A stretch of 64,000 nt of DNA. Origin: Streptomyces sp. NBC_01451. Its GTDB lineage: Bacteria > Actinomycetota > Actinomycetes > Streptomycetales > Streptomycetaceae. The translations under genes were made by a program, and so were the position numbers. Where the stretch lies: NCBI RefSeq assembly GCF_036227485.1, contig NZ_CP109479.1, forward strand, positions 2,914,001 to 2,978,000, given 5' to 3'. Under the pieces are notes generated by a model. That model was not told the origin of the DNA. It searched no databases and worked only from the letters and a program-made list of their open reading frames with translations. Each line of letters opens with the position of its first letter. The first letter of the stretch is position 1. Positions 35,862-44,544 of the stretch are shown here, one piece after another.

Positions 35862-35874
35862 GCCGTGTTCCCCG

Positions 35875-36969
35875 CTACTTGGTGCTGCACTTCGGCAGTT
35901 CACCGGTGTCGCCGGAGCGGATGTCCTTGAGGGCGTTCAACGCCTCACCGATGGTGCCCACCTTGACGAGCGTGAGCCCCTTGGGGGTGTCCTTCGCGGC
36001 GGCCTCGCAGTTCTCGGCCGGCGTCAGGAAGTACTGGGCGCCCTTGTCCCGGGCGCCGACGGTCTTCATCTCGATCCCACCGATGGGACCGACCTTGCCG
36101 TCGTCGTCGATGGTGCCGGTGCCGGCCACGAACTTGCCGCCCGTGAGGCTTCCGGGCGTCAGCTTGTCGTAGATACCGAGGGCGAACATGAGCCCCGCGC
36201 TCGGCCCCCCGACATCGGCGAGCTTGATGTCGATGGTGAAGGGGAAGGTGTGGTCGGTCCCGGCGGAGATCCCGACGATGGCGCGCTCGGCGTTGCCATC
36301 GGCGGACCTCGTGGTCGTGATGGTGACGTCCTGTGTCCTGGTGGCCGCCCGCTTCGCCTTCTCGGCGGCTGCCTGCTCCGCGGCGGGCACGATCGTGAAG
36401 ACGACCTTCTCGCCGGCCTTGTGCTTGGTCACCAGCTTGGCGACGTCGTCGGGCTCCTTGACCGTCGCACCGTCGACAGCCTTGATGACGTCACCGGCGT
36501 GCAGCGCGCCCTCGGCCGGGGACCCCTTCAGGACAGTGGAGACGATCACCCAGGACTGCACCGGCACGTCGAGTGCCTCCAGAGCCGCGACCTTGGCGCT
36601 CTCCTGGGACTGGCTGAACTCCTCGGCGTTCTCCTGGGTCGACTCTTCCTCGGTCTTGCCGTCCGGGTAGAGCGTGTCGTGCGGCACGATCTTGCTGTCG
36701 TGCGTGAGCCACCCGAACACGGCCTCCACAAGGTTCATCTTGTAGTCGGCGCTGGTGACCCGAACGGTGGTCATGTTCAGGTGCCCGCTGGTCGCGTAGG
36801 TCTTGCGCCCGGAGATCTGCAGCACCGGCTCGCCGCCGTGGTCCCCGAGAGTGTTCACGGTCGGCCCCGGCGAAAGCTCCGAATACGGCACGTTGATGAA
36901 CACTCCGGCGCACAGGAGCACGATCAGCATCAGGGTGGAGGCGAGCAGCGTCGCGGTGCGGCGTGGCAT
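35875..36969 (-). CDS. Membrane-anchored PDZ and Lon-like (S16) protease, YlbL family
   Basis: A 364-residue protein: one N-terminal membrane anchor (LLASTLMLIVLLCAGVFINV), a PDZ domain (about residues 130-200; VLKGSPAEGALHAGDVIKAVDG) and a Lon-type catalytic domain. The serine of the Ser-Lys dyad is in DVGGPSAGLMFAL and the lysine in GGIEMKTVGA. It faces outward and probably trims membrane or secreted proteins. The gene upstream on the same strand is a 52-residue membrane protein. The M. tuberculosis counterpart (Rv3194c) also sits next to a UPF0182 gene. Confidence 0.88.
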   Translation of the reverse strand: MPRRTATLLASTLMLIVLLCAGVFINVPYSELSPGPTVNTLGDHGGEPVLQISGRKTYATSGHLNMTTVRVTSADYKMNLVEAVFGWLTHDSKIVPHDTLYPDGKTEEESTQENAEEFSQSQESAKVAALEALDVPVQSWVIVSTVLKGSPAEGALHAGDVIKAVDGATVKEPDDVAKLVTKHKAGEKVVFTIVPAAEQAAAEKAKRAATRTQDVTITTTRSADGNAERAIVGISAGTDHTFPFTIDIKLADVGGPSAGLMFALGIYDKLTPGSLTGGKFVAGTGTIDDDGKVGPIGGIEMKTVGARDKGAQYFLTPAENCEAAAKDTPKGLTLVKVGTIGEALNALKDIRSGDTGELPKCSTK

Positions 36970-37027
36970 GGCACGACAGTACGGGACGGTCCTGTCGGCG
37001 CACCGTCAGGGCCGCCCGTACGGAGGC

Positions 37028-37186
37028 TCAGGTACGGGACTTCTCCATGGCCTCGCGGAACCGCACGTAGCCGTCGAGCTCGGGACCGTCACCGCGCGTC
37101 CTGCGCGTCCGGTTGGCCCAACTGCCCCACAGACCGGCGCCGATCGCAGCCACAAGCGGAATCAGCAACCAGGCGAGTGCCGCCAT
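37028..37186 (-). CDS. 52-residue membrane protein
   Basis: Translation gives MAALAWLLIPLVAAIGAGLW followed by a basic and then acidic tail ending in MEKSRT. One N-terminal membrane helix precedes a cytoplasmic tail with NRTRRTRGDGPELDGYVRF. GGGAGG lies 5 bases before the ATG at 37186, a strong ribosome site. It ends 58 bases before the PDZ/Lon protease gene on the same strand, so it may be its partner or substrate. Similar small proteins are common in Streptomyces; function unknown. Confidence 0.72.
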   Translation of the reverse strand: MAALAWLLIPLVAAIGAGLWGSWANRTRRTRGDGPELDGYVRFREAMEKSRT

Positions 37187-37373
37187 GCCGACCTCCCAAC
37201 CCCAAAGAGCGACCGCAACTGACTGATCAGCAGATTAACCTCCGCCGTGTCAACGCTCACGCCCGGGGGGCGGTTACGCAACCGGAGACGCCTCACCCAC
37301 GGGGTCACTCGCCCGGCTCAGCAGGCGCCGAGCCGCCCTCCCGCCGCCCGACCACCACCCCTCAACGGCGACG

Positions 37374-37832
37374 CTACGCGCCGACCCACTCCTCGGTCCC
37401 GTCGGAGAACGTCTGGTGCTTCCAGATGGGCACCTCGTGCTTGAGGTCGTCGATCAGCTTCCGGCAGGCCTCGAAGGCCTCCCCCCGGTGCGGACAGGAC
37501 ACGGCGACCACGACAGCGAGGTCCCCCACTGCCAGGTCCCCGACCCGGTGCACAGCGGCGAGCGCCCGCACCGGGAACTCGGCGACGACCTTCTCGGCGA
37601 CACGCCGCATCTCGGCCTCGGCACTTGGGTGACAGGAATAGCCGAGCGCCTCGACATCGGCACCACCGTCGTGATTCCGCACGGTCCCCACGAACAGGGC
37701 GGTCCCCCCGGCGGAGTCGTCCCCCACAGCCCGGAAAACCTCGTCCAGGGAGAGCGGCGCCTCCCGAACGGCAACGAGCTTGATGGGCTCCAGGGCTGCC
37801 TGCTCACCGGGATGATCACTGAGGGATGCCAT
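37374..37832 (-). CDS. moaE: Molybdopterin synthase catalytic subunit MoaE
   Basis: The product inserts sulfur, delivered by MoaD thiocarboxylate, into precursor Z to form molybdopterin. With the ATG at 37832 it has 152 residues. Family motifs include GGTALFVGTVRNHD near the N-terminus, the arginine/histidine region VHRVGDLAVGDLAV, SCPHRGEAF and the active-site lysines in LKHEVPIWKHQTF. No moaD or other molybdenum cofactor gene is adjacent. The start is the first Met of the conserved domain; an ATG at 37892 would add 20 residues. Confidence 0.9.
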   Translation of the reverse strand: MASLSDHPGEQAALEPIKLVAVREAPLSLDEVFRAVGDDSAGGTALFVGTVRNHDGGADVEALGYSCHPSAEAEMRRVAEKVVAEFPVRALAAVHRVGDLAVGDLAVVVAVSCPHRGEAFEACRKLIDDLKHEVPIWKHQTFSDGTEEWVGA

Positions 37833-37884
37833 ACCCCCATGGTGCCACCCCAGCCCCACTTCCCGGCCGGCACCATCCAGCCCG

Positions 37885-38010
37885 CCCGGCACCGTCCAGC
37901 CCGTCCGGCGTTCGAGGACGAGCGCGTTCAGCGCGAAGGGGAGTCTGGGGGCACTGCCCCCAGAAACGGGATGGGACGGGTAAGGGCGGCGGGGGCGAAA
38001 ACCCCACGCC
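37885..38010 (+). repeat. Streptomyces intergenic repeat (family 2), copy 2
   Basis: Begins CCAGCCCGTCCGGCGTTCGA, carries the stem GTCTGGGGGCA...TGCCCCCAGA and ends GGGCGGCGGGGGCGAAAA. It abuts the 3' end of the epimerase gene, as copy 1 (29836-29975) abuts the Sel1 gene. A partial tandem start unit lies at about 37877. Confidence 0.7.
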
Positions 38011-38021
38011 CGCCCCCACCC

Positions 38022-39134
38022 TCAGATCCGGCGCCGAGCCTTCCGAGCCCGCCGCACCAACGCGGCCGTACCCAGCAACGCCACCGTCGCCCCCGCGGCC
38101 CCCGCCGCAGTCGCGTCCTTCCGCCCAAGCCGCCGCCCGGCCAGCGTATGGCGCCCCGCGACCTCTTCGAGCAACTCCGCGAGAACCTCCTCGTTGCTCC
38201 ACTGGGGCCGCCACCCGGCATCATGCAGCCGACTCCCGCTCACCACCCAGGGATACATCGTGTACGCCAGATCCCCGGCCGGTGAGGGCGTGAGCCCGAT
38301 CCGGTGCAGCCGGGCGGCCGCGCCCAGCGCGACAGCGGACGGCAGCTCCATGCGCCGGATCCCGCTGATCTCCTCGACCTGCTCCTGCTCCAGCCACCCG
38401 TCGCACCCGACGGCAAGTTCGCCGTCGACCTTCTCCAGCACCGCGTACTCCAGGGCGCTGCACAGATCCTCGACGTGACAGAACTGCCAGGCGGGCCGCG
38501 ACCCGGCCACGACAAGCAGCCTTGGCGACTCGAAGTACCTGGTCAGGGCGGTGTCGGTGCCGCCGACCAGCACCGCGGGCCGGACAACGGTCACATTGAG
38601 CCCGGGGTGTGCTCGCGGTGCGCGCCGGGCGAGCCGCTCGATCTCCAGCAGGTCCCCGACCCCGGTCGCCTCGGCCGTCGCCCGCAGTTCGGCGTCCTCC
38701 GCCAGCGGCAGTTCGTTGTCCGGCAGCGCCCCGTAGACCATCGCGGAGGTGCACAGCACGACCCGGTGCACCCCGGCCGCCGCGGCTGCCGTCAGCACGG
38801 TCTGCGTCCCGCGCACGTTGTACGCCGTACGGGCCGCCCCGTCCGTCTCCAGGTCCAGGTCGAGGGCCAGATGGACCACGACATCGGCGCCCCGCAGTTT
38901 CTCCGCGATGGCCGGATCACGCACATCGAGGATGTGCCACTGCGCCGCCGCGCACTCGCCGCGGCGCTCGTCGATGGCGACGACCTGCTTGATCTCCTCG
39001 GACGCGGCGAGCCGCTCGGTGAGCAGCGCTCCGATGCCCGTCGCGGCACCGGTGACCGCGACGACCGGCCCGCGTAGGGCCGGGTTGGTTGAGTGGTTTC
39101 GCGCTGCGCGAACCTGCGGATCTGGGGAACTCAC
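38022..39134 (-). CDS. NAD-dependent epimerase/dehydratase-like SDR protein
   Basis: A 370-residue extended SDR protein. The dinucleotide motif VTGAATGIGA starts near residue 26, DVRDPAIAEKLRGADVVVHLA follows, and TSAMVYG occupies the catalytic-serine strand. The usual YxxxK is not evident (LLEIERLARRA at that point), so catalysis is uncertain. The last 35 residues form a membrane helix with a basic end (ATVALLGTAALVRRARKARR), unusual for the family and suggesting membrane attachment. It is divergent from the DUF2342 gene. Confidence 0.78.
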   Translation of the reverse strand: MSSPDPQVRAARNHSTNPALRGPVVAVTGAATGIGALLTERLAASEEIKQVVAIDERRGECAAAQWHILDVRDPAIAEKLRGADVVVHLALDLDLETDGAARTAYNVRGTQTVLTAAAAAGVHRVVLCTSAMVYGALPDNELPLAEDAELRATAEATGVGDLLEIERLARRAPRAHPGLNVTVVRPAVLVGGTDTALTRYFESPRLLVVAGSRPAWQFCHVEDLCSALEYAVLEKVDGELAVGCDGWLEQEQVEEISGIRRMELPSAVALGAAARLHRIGLTPSPAGDLAYTMYPWVVSGSRLHDAGWRPQWSNEEVLAELLEEVAGRHTLAGRRLGRKDATAAGAAGATVALLGTAALVRRARKARRRI

Positions 39135-39322
39135 CGGCGTCTCCAGCGGTTGTCTTCAGTAAGGACGCGCGTGACGCGTACGTACCAGGTGACATCCATC
39201 CTGCCGCAGGCCAGGAGTCGGCGGAGCACCGAGCCCCCAACCGGCCACGGTGTCTAGGCTGGGTGGTGTTGTCGGGCAGCCGCCGTCGAAAGAGCCGACG
39301 GCCTTACCAGCCGAGGAATCCC

Positions 39323-40726
39323 GTGAGTGACACCCCATTCGGTTTCGGCCTTCCGCCGGAGGAGCCGGAGAACGGCGACGAGGGCAAGCAGGAGGACCAG
39401 CAGGGCGGTGGTGGTCAGGGACCGTTCGGTTTCGGACTGCCCGGCTTCGGCGGTCCCGGAGGCGACAATCCGCTCGCAGCCATGTTCGGTTCCATGAACC
39501 CCAACGACCTGGGCGCCGCGTTCCAGCAGCTGGGCCAGATGCTCTCGTACGAGGGCGGTCCGGTGAACTGGGACATGGCCAAGCAGATCGCCCGCCAGAC
39601 GGTCTCCCAGGGGACGTCCGACGGCGTCAAGGACTCCAGCATCGGCCCCGCCGAGCGCACCGCGGTCGAGGAGGCCGTCCGCCTGGCGGACCTGTGGCTG
39701 GACGATGCGACGTCGCTGCCGTCCGGTGCCGGCTCCGCCGTGGCGTGGAGCCGCGCGGAGTGGGTCGAGGCGACCCTGCCCGCCTGGAAGGAACTGGTCG
39801 ACCCGGTCGCCGAGCGTGTCGGCGCGGCCATGGGCGATGTCCTGCCGGAGGAGATGCAGGCCATGGCGGGCCCGCTGATCGGCATGATGCGCTCCATGGG
39901 CGGTGCCATGTTCGGTTCGCAGATCGGACAGGCCGTCGGGGTGCTCGCGGGCGAGGTCGTCGGCTCGACGGACATCGGTCTGCCGCTGGGCCCGGCGGGC
40001 CGGGCCGCACTGCTGCCGGCGAACATCGAGGCGTTCGGCAAAGACCTGGGCGTGCCGCAGGAGGAGGTGCGGCTGTATCTCGCCCTGCGCGAGGCCGCCC
40101 ACCAGCGCCTGTTCGCCCATGTGCCGTGGCTGCGCTCGCACCTGTTCGGCGCGGTCGACGGCTACGCGCGCGGGATCAAGGTCGACACGGCCAAGCTGGA
40201 GGACGTGGTCGGCCAGTTCGACCCGCAGAACCCGGAGCAGATTCAGGAAGCGCTCCAGCAGGGCATGTTCCAGCCGGAGGACTCCCCGGAGCAGAAGGTT
40301 GCCCTGGCCCGTCTGGAGACGGCGCTGGCCCTCGTGGAGGGCTGGGTGGACGCGGTCGTGCACGCTGCGGCGAAGCCCCGGCTGACGTCCGCGGACGCGC
40401 TGCGCGAGACGTTGCGCCGCCGGCGTGCCTCGGGCGGCCCTGCCGAGCAGACGTTCGCCACGCTGATCGGCCTGGAGCTGCGCCCCCGTCGTCTGCGGGA
40501 CGCCTCGCGTCTGTGGGCGTCGCTGACGGACGCGCGCGGTGTCGACGGCCGGGACGGCCTGTGGGCCCACCCGGACATGCTGCCTACGGCCTCCGACCTG
40601 GACGACCCGGACGGCTTCGTGCACCGCGAGCAGCTGGACTTCTCCGAGCTGGACAAGATGCTCGGTGAGGCGGCGAGCGGCTCCGCCGAGAAGCCGAACC
40701 TGAAGAAGGACGACGACTCAGAGTGA
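39323..40726 (+). CDS. Zincin-like DUF2342 family protein (COG5282)
   Basis: A 467-residue protein starting at a GTG with AGGA 5 bases upstream. The Gly/Pro-rich N-terminus (FGFGLPGFGGPGGDNP) precedes a helical zincin-like domain. The motif EAAHQRLF occupies the place of HExxH, so only part of a zinc site is conserved, as in other actinobacterial members of this putative hydrolase family. M. tuberculosis Rv3195 is a counterpart at the same relative position. The stop overlaps the NUDIX start by four bases (GTGA), implying co-translation. Confidence 0.83.
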   Translation: MSDTPFGFGLPPEEPENGDEGKQEDQQGGGGQGPFGFGLPGFGGPGGDNPLAAMFGSMNPNDLGAAFQQLGQMLSYEGGPVNWDMAKQIARQTVSQGTSDGVKDSSIGPAERTAVEEAVRLADLWLDDATSLPSGAGSAVAWSRAEWVEATLPAWKELVDPVAERVGAAMGDVLPEEMQAMAGPLIGMMRSMGGAMFGSQIGQAVGVLAGEVVGSTDIGLPLGPAGRAALLPANIEAFGKDLGVPQEEVRLYLALREAAHQRLFAHVPWLRSHLFGAVDGYARGIKVDTAKLEDVVGQFDPQNPEQIQEALQQGMFQPEDSPEQKVALARLETALALVEGWVDAVVHAAAKPRLTSADALRETLRRRRASGGPAEQTFATLIGLELRPRRLRDASRLWASLTDARGVDGRDGLWAHPDMLPTASDLDDPDGFVHREQLDFSELDKMLGEAASGSAEKPNLKKDDDSE

Positions 40727-41238
40727 CTCTCCACGGCAACGCGGTCCAGGTGCTGGAGAAGTACGAGGATCAGCAGGAACTCCGTCAGCTCTACCTGGAC
40801 CATCTGGACGGCCATCCCGACGGGATGTGGAAGGACTGCGAGGACGGGCACATCACAGCCAGCGCTCTGGTGATCGACCCGGAGCGTGAAAGGGTCCTGC
40901 TCACGCTCCACAAGAAGCTGCGGATGTGGCTCCAGATGGGCGGGCACTGCGAGCGGAGCGACGACACGCTCGCCGATGCCGCGCTCCGCGAGGCCACGGA
41001 GGAGTCCGGCATCCCCTCGCTGCGTCTGCTCCGGAGCACTCCGGTCCGCCTGGACCGGCACCACACGCCCTGTGCCTGGCACCTGGACGTGCAGTACGCG
41101 GCGGTGGCCCCACGGGGAGCCGTGGCGACGATCAGCGACGAGTCCCTGGACCTGCGCTGGTTCGCCTACGCCGAGGTGGCGGACGTGGCGGACGACTCGG
41201 TCGTACGACTGCTCGAAGCGACCCGCGCCGGACTGTGA
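40723..41238 (+). CDS. NUDIX hydrolase
   Basis: A 171-residue NUDIX protein. The catalytic helix REATEESGI is intact, but the first half of the NUDIX box (GHCERSDDTLADAAL) is one residue longer than the consensus and has Asp in place of the first Glu. Substrate unknown; nucleotide or sugar-nucleotide pyrophosphates are typical. The gene is translationally coupled to the DUF2342 gene and followed by a hairpin. Confidence 0.82.
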   Translation: MTLHGNAVQVLEKYEDQQELRQLYLDHLDGHPDGMWKDCEDGHITASALVIDPERERVLLTLHKKLRMWLQMGGHCERSDDTLADAALREATEESGIPSLRLLRSTPVRLDRHHTPCAWHLDVQYAAVAPRGAVATISDESLDLRWFAYAEVADVADDSVVRLLEATRAGL

Positions 41239-41242
41239 ACGC

Positions 41243-41277
41243 GTAAGGGGCGACCGCCCATGGTGGTCGCCCCTTAC
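41243..41277. terminator. Bidirectional hairpin between NUDIX and AIM24 genes
   Basis: Perfect 13-bp stem GTAAGGGGCGACC/GGTCGCCCCTTAC with a 9-base loop, placed between convergent stops. Confidence 0.8.
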
Positions 41278-41290
41278 CTGTCCGGTGCGG

Positions 41291-42046
41291 CTAGCTCCAG
41301 ACGTTGCCCTGGTTCTGTGCCCGGGCACCGTGCTGGCCCATGCCGAACTGGGCTGCGGCGCCCTGGCCGATCTGGGCGTTCTGCGGGGGCAGCAACTCGC
41401 TGGGCTGGACCAGCGCGTAACCGGAGCCCATGAAGCTGAGCTCCCAGCCCTCGCCGGTGTTGCCGCGGCGCCGCCACACTCCGGAGGTGTGCGTCTGGGC
41501 CTGCATCTGCACGCGCAGGCCGGTCGACCAGGCGACGATGGCGTCGGCGTCACAGTTGACGTACTTGTCCGGCGTCACCTGCATCATCAGCGGCGCGCCC
41601 GAGGTCATCAGGGCGACCCTGCCGCGGCCGGTGATGTTGAGCTGGTACTTCCCGGATCCGGAGATGCCGTACAGGCTGTCCACGGCGATGACCTCGTGGT
41701 GCAGCCCGGAGTCCATCGCCAGCACGTAACTGCTGTCGACCGTCAGTCCGTCCTGTTCCACGTCCATCACATGGATGTGCTGGGCGAGGTTGGCGAGATA
41801 GACCGTGCCCTGCCCGTGGCAGCGCATCAGGTCAAGGCCCTCGCCCGTGTGCGCCCGCGAGCGGCCCTGGTTGCTGCTCTGGTACTCGGCGTCGAACTCC
41901 ATCAGACCCTGGTAGGCGACCATCGTGCCCTTGCGGGCGAGGATGTCGTCGTGGCCCTCCAGGGTGACCCGGAGCATCTGCTTGCTCTGCAGACTCCAGC
42001 GTTCCTGGGTCTGCGAGTCGTTGTGCGCGAAAAGTGGGCTCTGCAT
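41291..42046 (-). CDS. AIM24-family protein (third gene of the TerD-AIM24 operon)
   Basis: A 251-residue AIM24-domain protein (LEGHDDILARKGTMVAYQG; GTVYLANLAQHIHVMDVEQDG; AIVAWSTGLRVQMQAQ; GEGWELSFMGSGYALVQPSE). The fold is a beta-barrel-like TRAP domain; bacterial members have no known function and the mitochondrial relative supports inner membrane structure. The C-terminal 35 residues are Gln/Gly/Ala-rich. GGGGGAG lies 10 bases before the ATG at 42046. It is the last of three AIM24 genes in tandem with spacings of 9-17 bases. Confidence 0.82.
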   Translation of the reverse strand: MQSPLFAHNDSQTQERWSLQSKQMLRVTLEGHDDILARKGTMVAYQGLMEFDAEYQSSNQGRSRAHTGEGLDLMRCHGQGTVYLANLAQHIHVMDVEQDGLTVDSSYVLAMDSGLHHEVIAVDSLYGISGSGKYQLNITGRGRVALMTSGAPLMMQVTPDKYVNCDADAIVAWSTGLRVQMQAQTHTSGVWRRRGNTGEGWELSFMGSGYALVQPSELLPPQNAQIGQGAAAQFGMGQHGARAQNQGNVWS

Positions 42047-42063
42047 GACGTTCTGACTCCCCC

Positions 42064-42744
42064 TCAGCCCCGGAACCGGAGGCGGTCGGTGCTGTCCTCG
42101 CTGGGCTGGACGACGACAATGCCCTGGCCGGAGAAGGCCATCTGGTAGGCCTCGCCGCTGCCCCGGCCGATGAGCGACTGCGCCTTGAAGCTGCGCTTGC
42201 CCTTCACCTTGAGGTTCGGGGACCAGGCGACGAGCGCGTCCGGGTCGACGTACGTCTCGTCGTCGCCGCCACCGCAGTCGACGACGATCGGCTTGCCCCG
42301 GGAGGTCAGCGCGACCCAGCCCTGCCCGGAGATCCTGGTGTTCCACAGACCCTGCCCGGCGAACTTCGCCAGCCCCTTGACCCGCTCGACACCCCAGGTG
42401 AGGTGTGCGTCGAAGGCGAGCAGGTTGGTGGCGTTGACGGAGATGCCGTCGCCGTTGAGGTTGATCACGACCACGTTCGCGCCGTAGTCGGCGAGATAGA
42501 GCAGGCCGTCCCCCGAGCACTTCATCAGGGGCGCGCCCTCGCCGGTCATCCAGTCCTTGGCGATCTGGCGCACGGCCGGCGGGTTGGGCTCGTACTGGAC
42601 GAACCCTTCGTAGGCGACCATCGACCCCACGCGCGCGAGGAGGTCGTTTCCGGTCTGCATGGCGACCTTCAGCATGTGGTTGCCGTGGTTCTCCATGCGG
42701 GCGGTGACGGGTGCGGGAGCGTAGCCCGCGAGTGGCTGGTTCAT
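42064..42744 (-). CDS. AIM24-family protein (second gene of the operon)
   Basis: A 226-residue AIM24-domain protein. It repeats the segments of its neighbours: GNDLLARVGSMVAYEG, GLLYLADYGANVVVINLNGDGI, TSRGKPIVVDCGG, ALVAWSPNLKVKGK and GQGIVVVQPSE. It lacks the extra N- and C-terminal parts of the flanking genes and so is a minimal form. It starts 11 bases after the stop of the TerD-AIM24 fusion gene and almost certainly shares its mRNA. No transmembrane segment is seen. Confidence 0.82.
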   Translation of the reverse strand: MNQPLAGYAPAPVTARMENHGNHMLKVAMQTGNDLLARVGSMVAYEGFVQYEPNPPAVRQIAKDWMTGEGAPLMKCSGDGLLYLADYGANVVVINLNGDGISVNATNLLAFDAHLTWGVERVKGLAKFAGQGLWNTRISGQGWVALTSRGKPIVVDCGGGDDETYVDPDALVAWSPNLKVKGKRSFKAQSLIGRGSGEAYQMAFSGQGIVVVQPSEDSTDRLRFRG

Positions 42745-42755
42745 GACGGACTCCC

Positions 42756-44411
42756 TCAGACCTCGTACGGCTGGACGACGATGAAGTTCCCGGGCGCGCC
42801 CCGGAACTGGAGGTTGACGCCCTCCCCGGTGTCGCCGGGGTAGGCGTTGCGGCGCATCCGCACCTGGCTGGAGACGACCACCTGGGAGGCGGCGGACCAG
42901 GCGACCACGGCGTTGCAGTCGGCGAACGTGGTGGGGGTGACGGGCAGGACGACGGGGACGCCGTGCGTCTTCACGACGATGGTGCCGGTGCCCGTGAACA
43001 GCATGGTGAAGAGGGCACCGCCGGGAATGCCGTGTCCCTCGACGCGACGCACCTCGTACTGGAGGCTCTCGTCGAACGCCAGGACGCTCTCAGCGGACAC
43101 GCAGATGCCGTCGCCCTGCAGCTCGATGGGGTGCAGCATCGTGGAGTTGTCGGCGAGGAACACCTGGCCCTGGCCGGTACAGCGCATCAGCTGCATCTCC
43201 TGGCCGGTCGCGCCGCCCACGACGCGGCCGGCGAATCCGGCGCCCTTGTAGCTGAAGTCGACCTTGCCCTGGTAGAGCACCATGCTGCCCTGCCTGGCCA
43301 GCACGGGCTGACCGCCCATGCCCAGGTCGACGCGGATCAGCTTCTTGTTCTGCTGTGTCCAGCGCTGCCCGGTCGGCGTCTCCTTGAACTGCTGGAGCGC
43401 GGCTGTGACACCGGCACCCTGCCCGGCGCCCTGCGGTACGCCGTAGGTGGCCTGCTGGCCGGGGGCCTGCCCGAACGGGGGCTGCTGGCCGTAGCCCGGG
43501 GGCGCGGTCGGCTGCCCGTAACCGGGTGGGCCGGGCGGGGCCTGGGGTGCCTGGGGCTGGCCGTAGCCCGGAGGCAGCGAGCCGGTCTGGCCGGGCGGCT
43601 GGCCGTACGGGGCCTGCGGATGACCCGGCTGTCCGTACGGCGCGGGCGCCGGAGCCGGGGGCGGCACCTGGGCACCGCCGGGCGGTGTCAGGGGCGCGAC
43701 GATGGTGGGGGCCGCGTGCACCGACGGCGCGGGGGCCGGAGCCGGGGGCGCGGTGGCTCCCGGAGGGGGCGCGAAACCCTGCGGGGCGGGCTGCGGAGCG
43801 GCCGGAGCCGGAGCGCCGAACGCGGGCGGCGCGAAGCCGGGAGCGGCACCGGTCTGGGGCTGCTGCGGAGCGGGCGCCGCCTCCTCGGCGACCTCCCCTC
43901 CGAAGTTCTTCAGCAGCGCGTCCAGGCCACCGTCGAAACCCTGTCCGACCGCGGCGAACCGCCACACGTCCTTCAGGTAGAAGTCGCCCAGCATCACGGC
44001 ACGCTCGGTGGTGAACTCCGAGCCGTCGAAGGAGTAGCGGGCCACCTCTTCGCCGCCGGCGACGATGCGGATGTACCCGGGGGCGACCTGCGACATCTGC
44101 CCGGCGCCGTCGAGCGTGGCCGTGAACGACAGTTTCTGGATCTGCGGCGGGATCCGGTCGAGCGTGACGCGGAAGGACTCCGTGTCGCCCGCCTGAGCGC
44201 CCAGGATCTGGATGGACTCCTCGGGGGACTTCGGCTGGTTGAAGAAGACGAAGTAGCGGTCGTCCGAGAGCTGCTCGTCGGCGTCGAGGCCGAAGCAGCT
44301 GATGTCGAAGGTCAGCCCCGGTCCGGAGATCTGTACGCCTACGTACAGATCCGTGCCCGCTGTGAGATCACTGATCCTGGCCTTGTGGCCGCGTTGGAAT
44401 TCCCTGGCCAT
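42756..44411 (-). CDS. TerD-AIM24 fusion protein
   Basis: A 551-residue protein with two domains. Residues ~1-185 are a TerD domain (FDISCFGLDADEQLSDDRYFVFFNQ; GAQAGDTESFRVTL; GEEVARYSFDG), the calcium-binding fold of tellurite and stress-resistance proteins. About 160 residues rich in Pro, Gly, Gln and Ala form a flexible linker with GYGQP repeats. Residues ~350-551 are an AIM24 domain (GQPVLARQGSMVLYQGKVDF; FTGTGTIVVKTHGVPVVLP; GNFIVVQPYEV). It heads a three-gene operon of AIM24 proteins. Function is unknown; the TerD part suggests a role in envelope or chemical stress. Confidence 0.86.
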   Translation of the reverse strand: MAREFQRGHKARISDLTAGTDLYVGVQISGPGLTFDISCFGLDADEQLSDDRYFVFFNQPKSPEESIQILGAQAGDTESFRVTLDRIPPQIQKLSFTATLDGAGQMSQVAPGYIRIVAGGEEVARYSFDGSEFTTERAVMLGDFYLKDVWRFAAVGQGFDGGLDALLKNFGGEVAEEAAPAPQQPQTGAAPGFAPPAFGAPAPAAPQPAPQGFAPPPGATAPPAPAPAPSVHAAPTIVAPLTPPGGAQVPPPAPAPAPYGQPGHPQAPYGQPPGQTGSLPPGYGQPQAPQAPPGPPGYGQPTAPPGYGQQPPFGQAPGQQATYGVPQGAGQGAGVTAALQQFKETPTGQRWTQQNKKLIRVDLGMGGQPVLARQGSMVLYQGKVDFSYKGAGFAGRVVGGATGQEMQLMRCTGQGQVFLADNSTMLHPIELQGDGICVSAESVLAFDESLQYEVRRVEGHGIPGGALFTMLFTGTGTIVVKTHGVPVVLPVTPTTFADCNAVVAWSAASQVVVSSQVRMRRNAYPGDTGEGVNLQFRGAPGNFIVVQPYEV

Positions 44412-44544
44412 GCGTACCGACCGTCCCCCATCCCGAATGCCGAATGCGTCGGGTCAGGCTAACGGCTAATTCCGGACGTGACCCGAGCCGGTACAAACCC
44501 GGTACACAACGCCCCGTCACCACCGCGCGCCCACGGCCCGCAGG

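Noticed and set aside
41253..41268. CCATGG-centred palindrome after the NUDIX gene as an operator
   Set aside because: It is the loop of the 13-bp terminator hairpin between two convergent genes, so no promoter is expected there.
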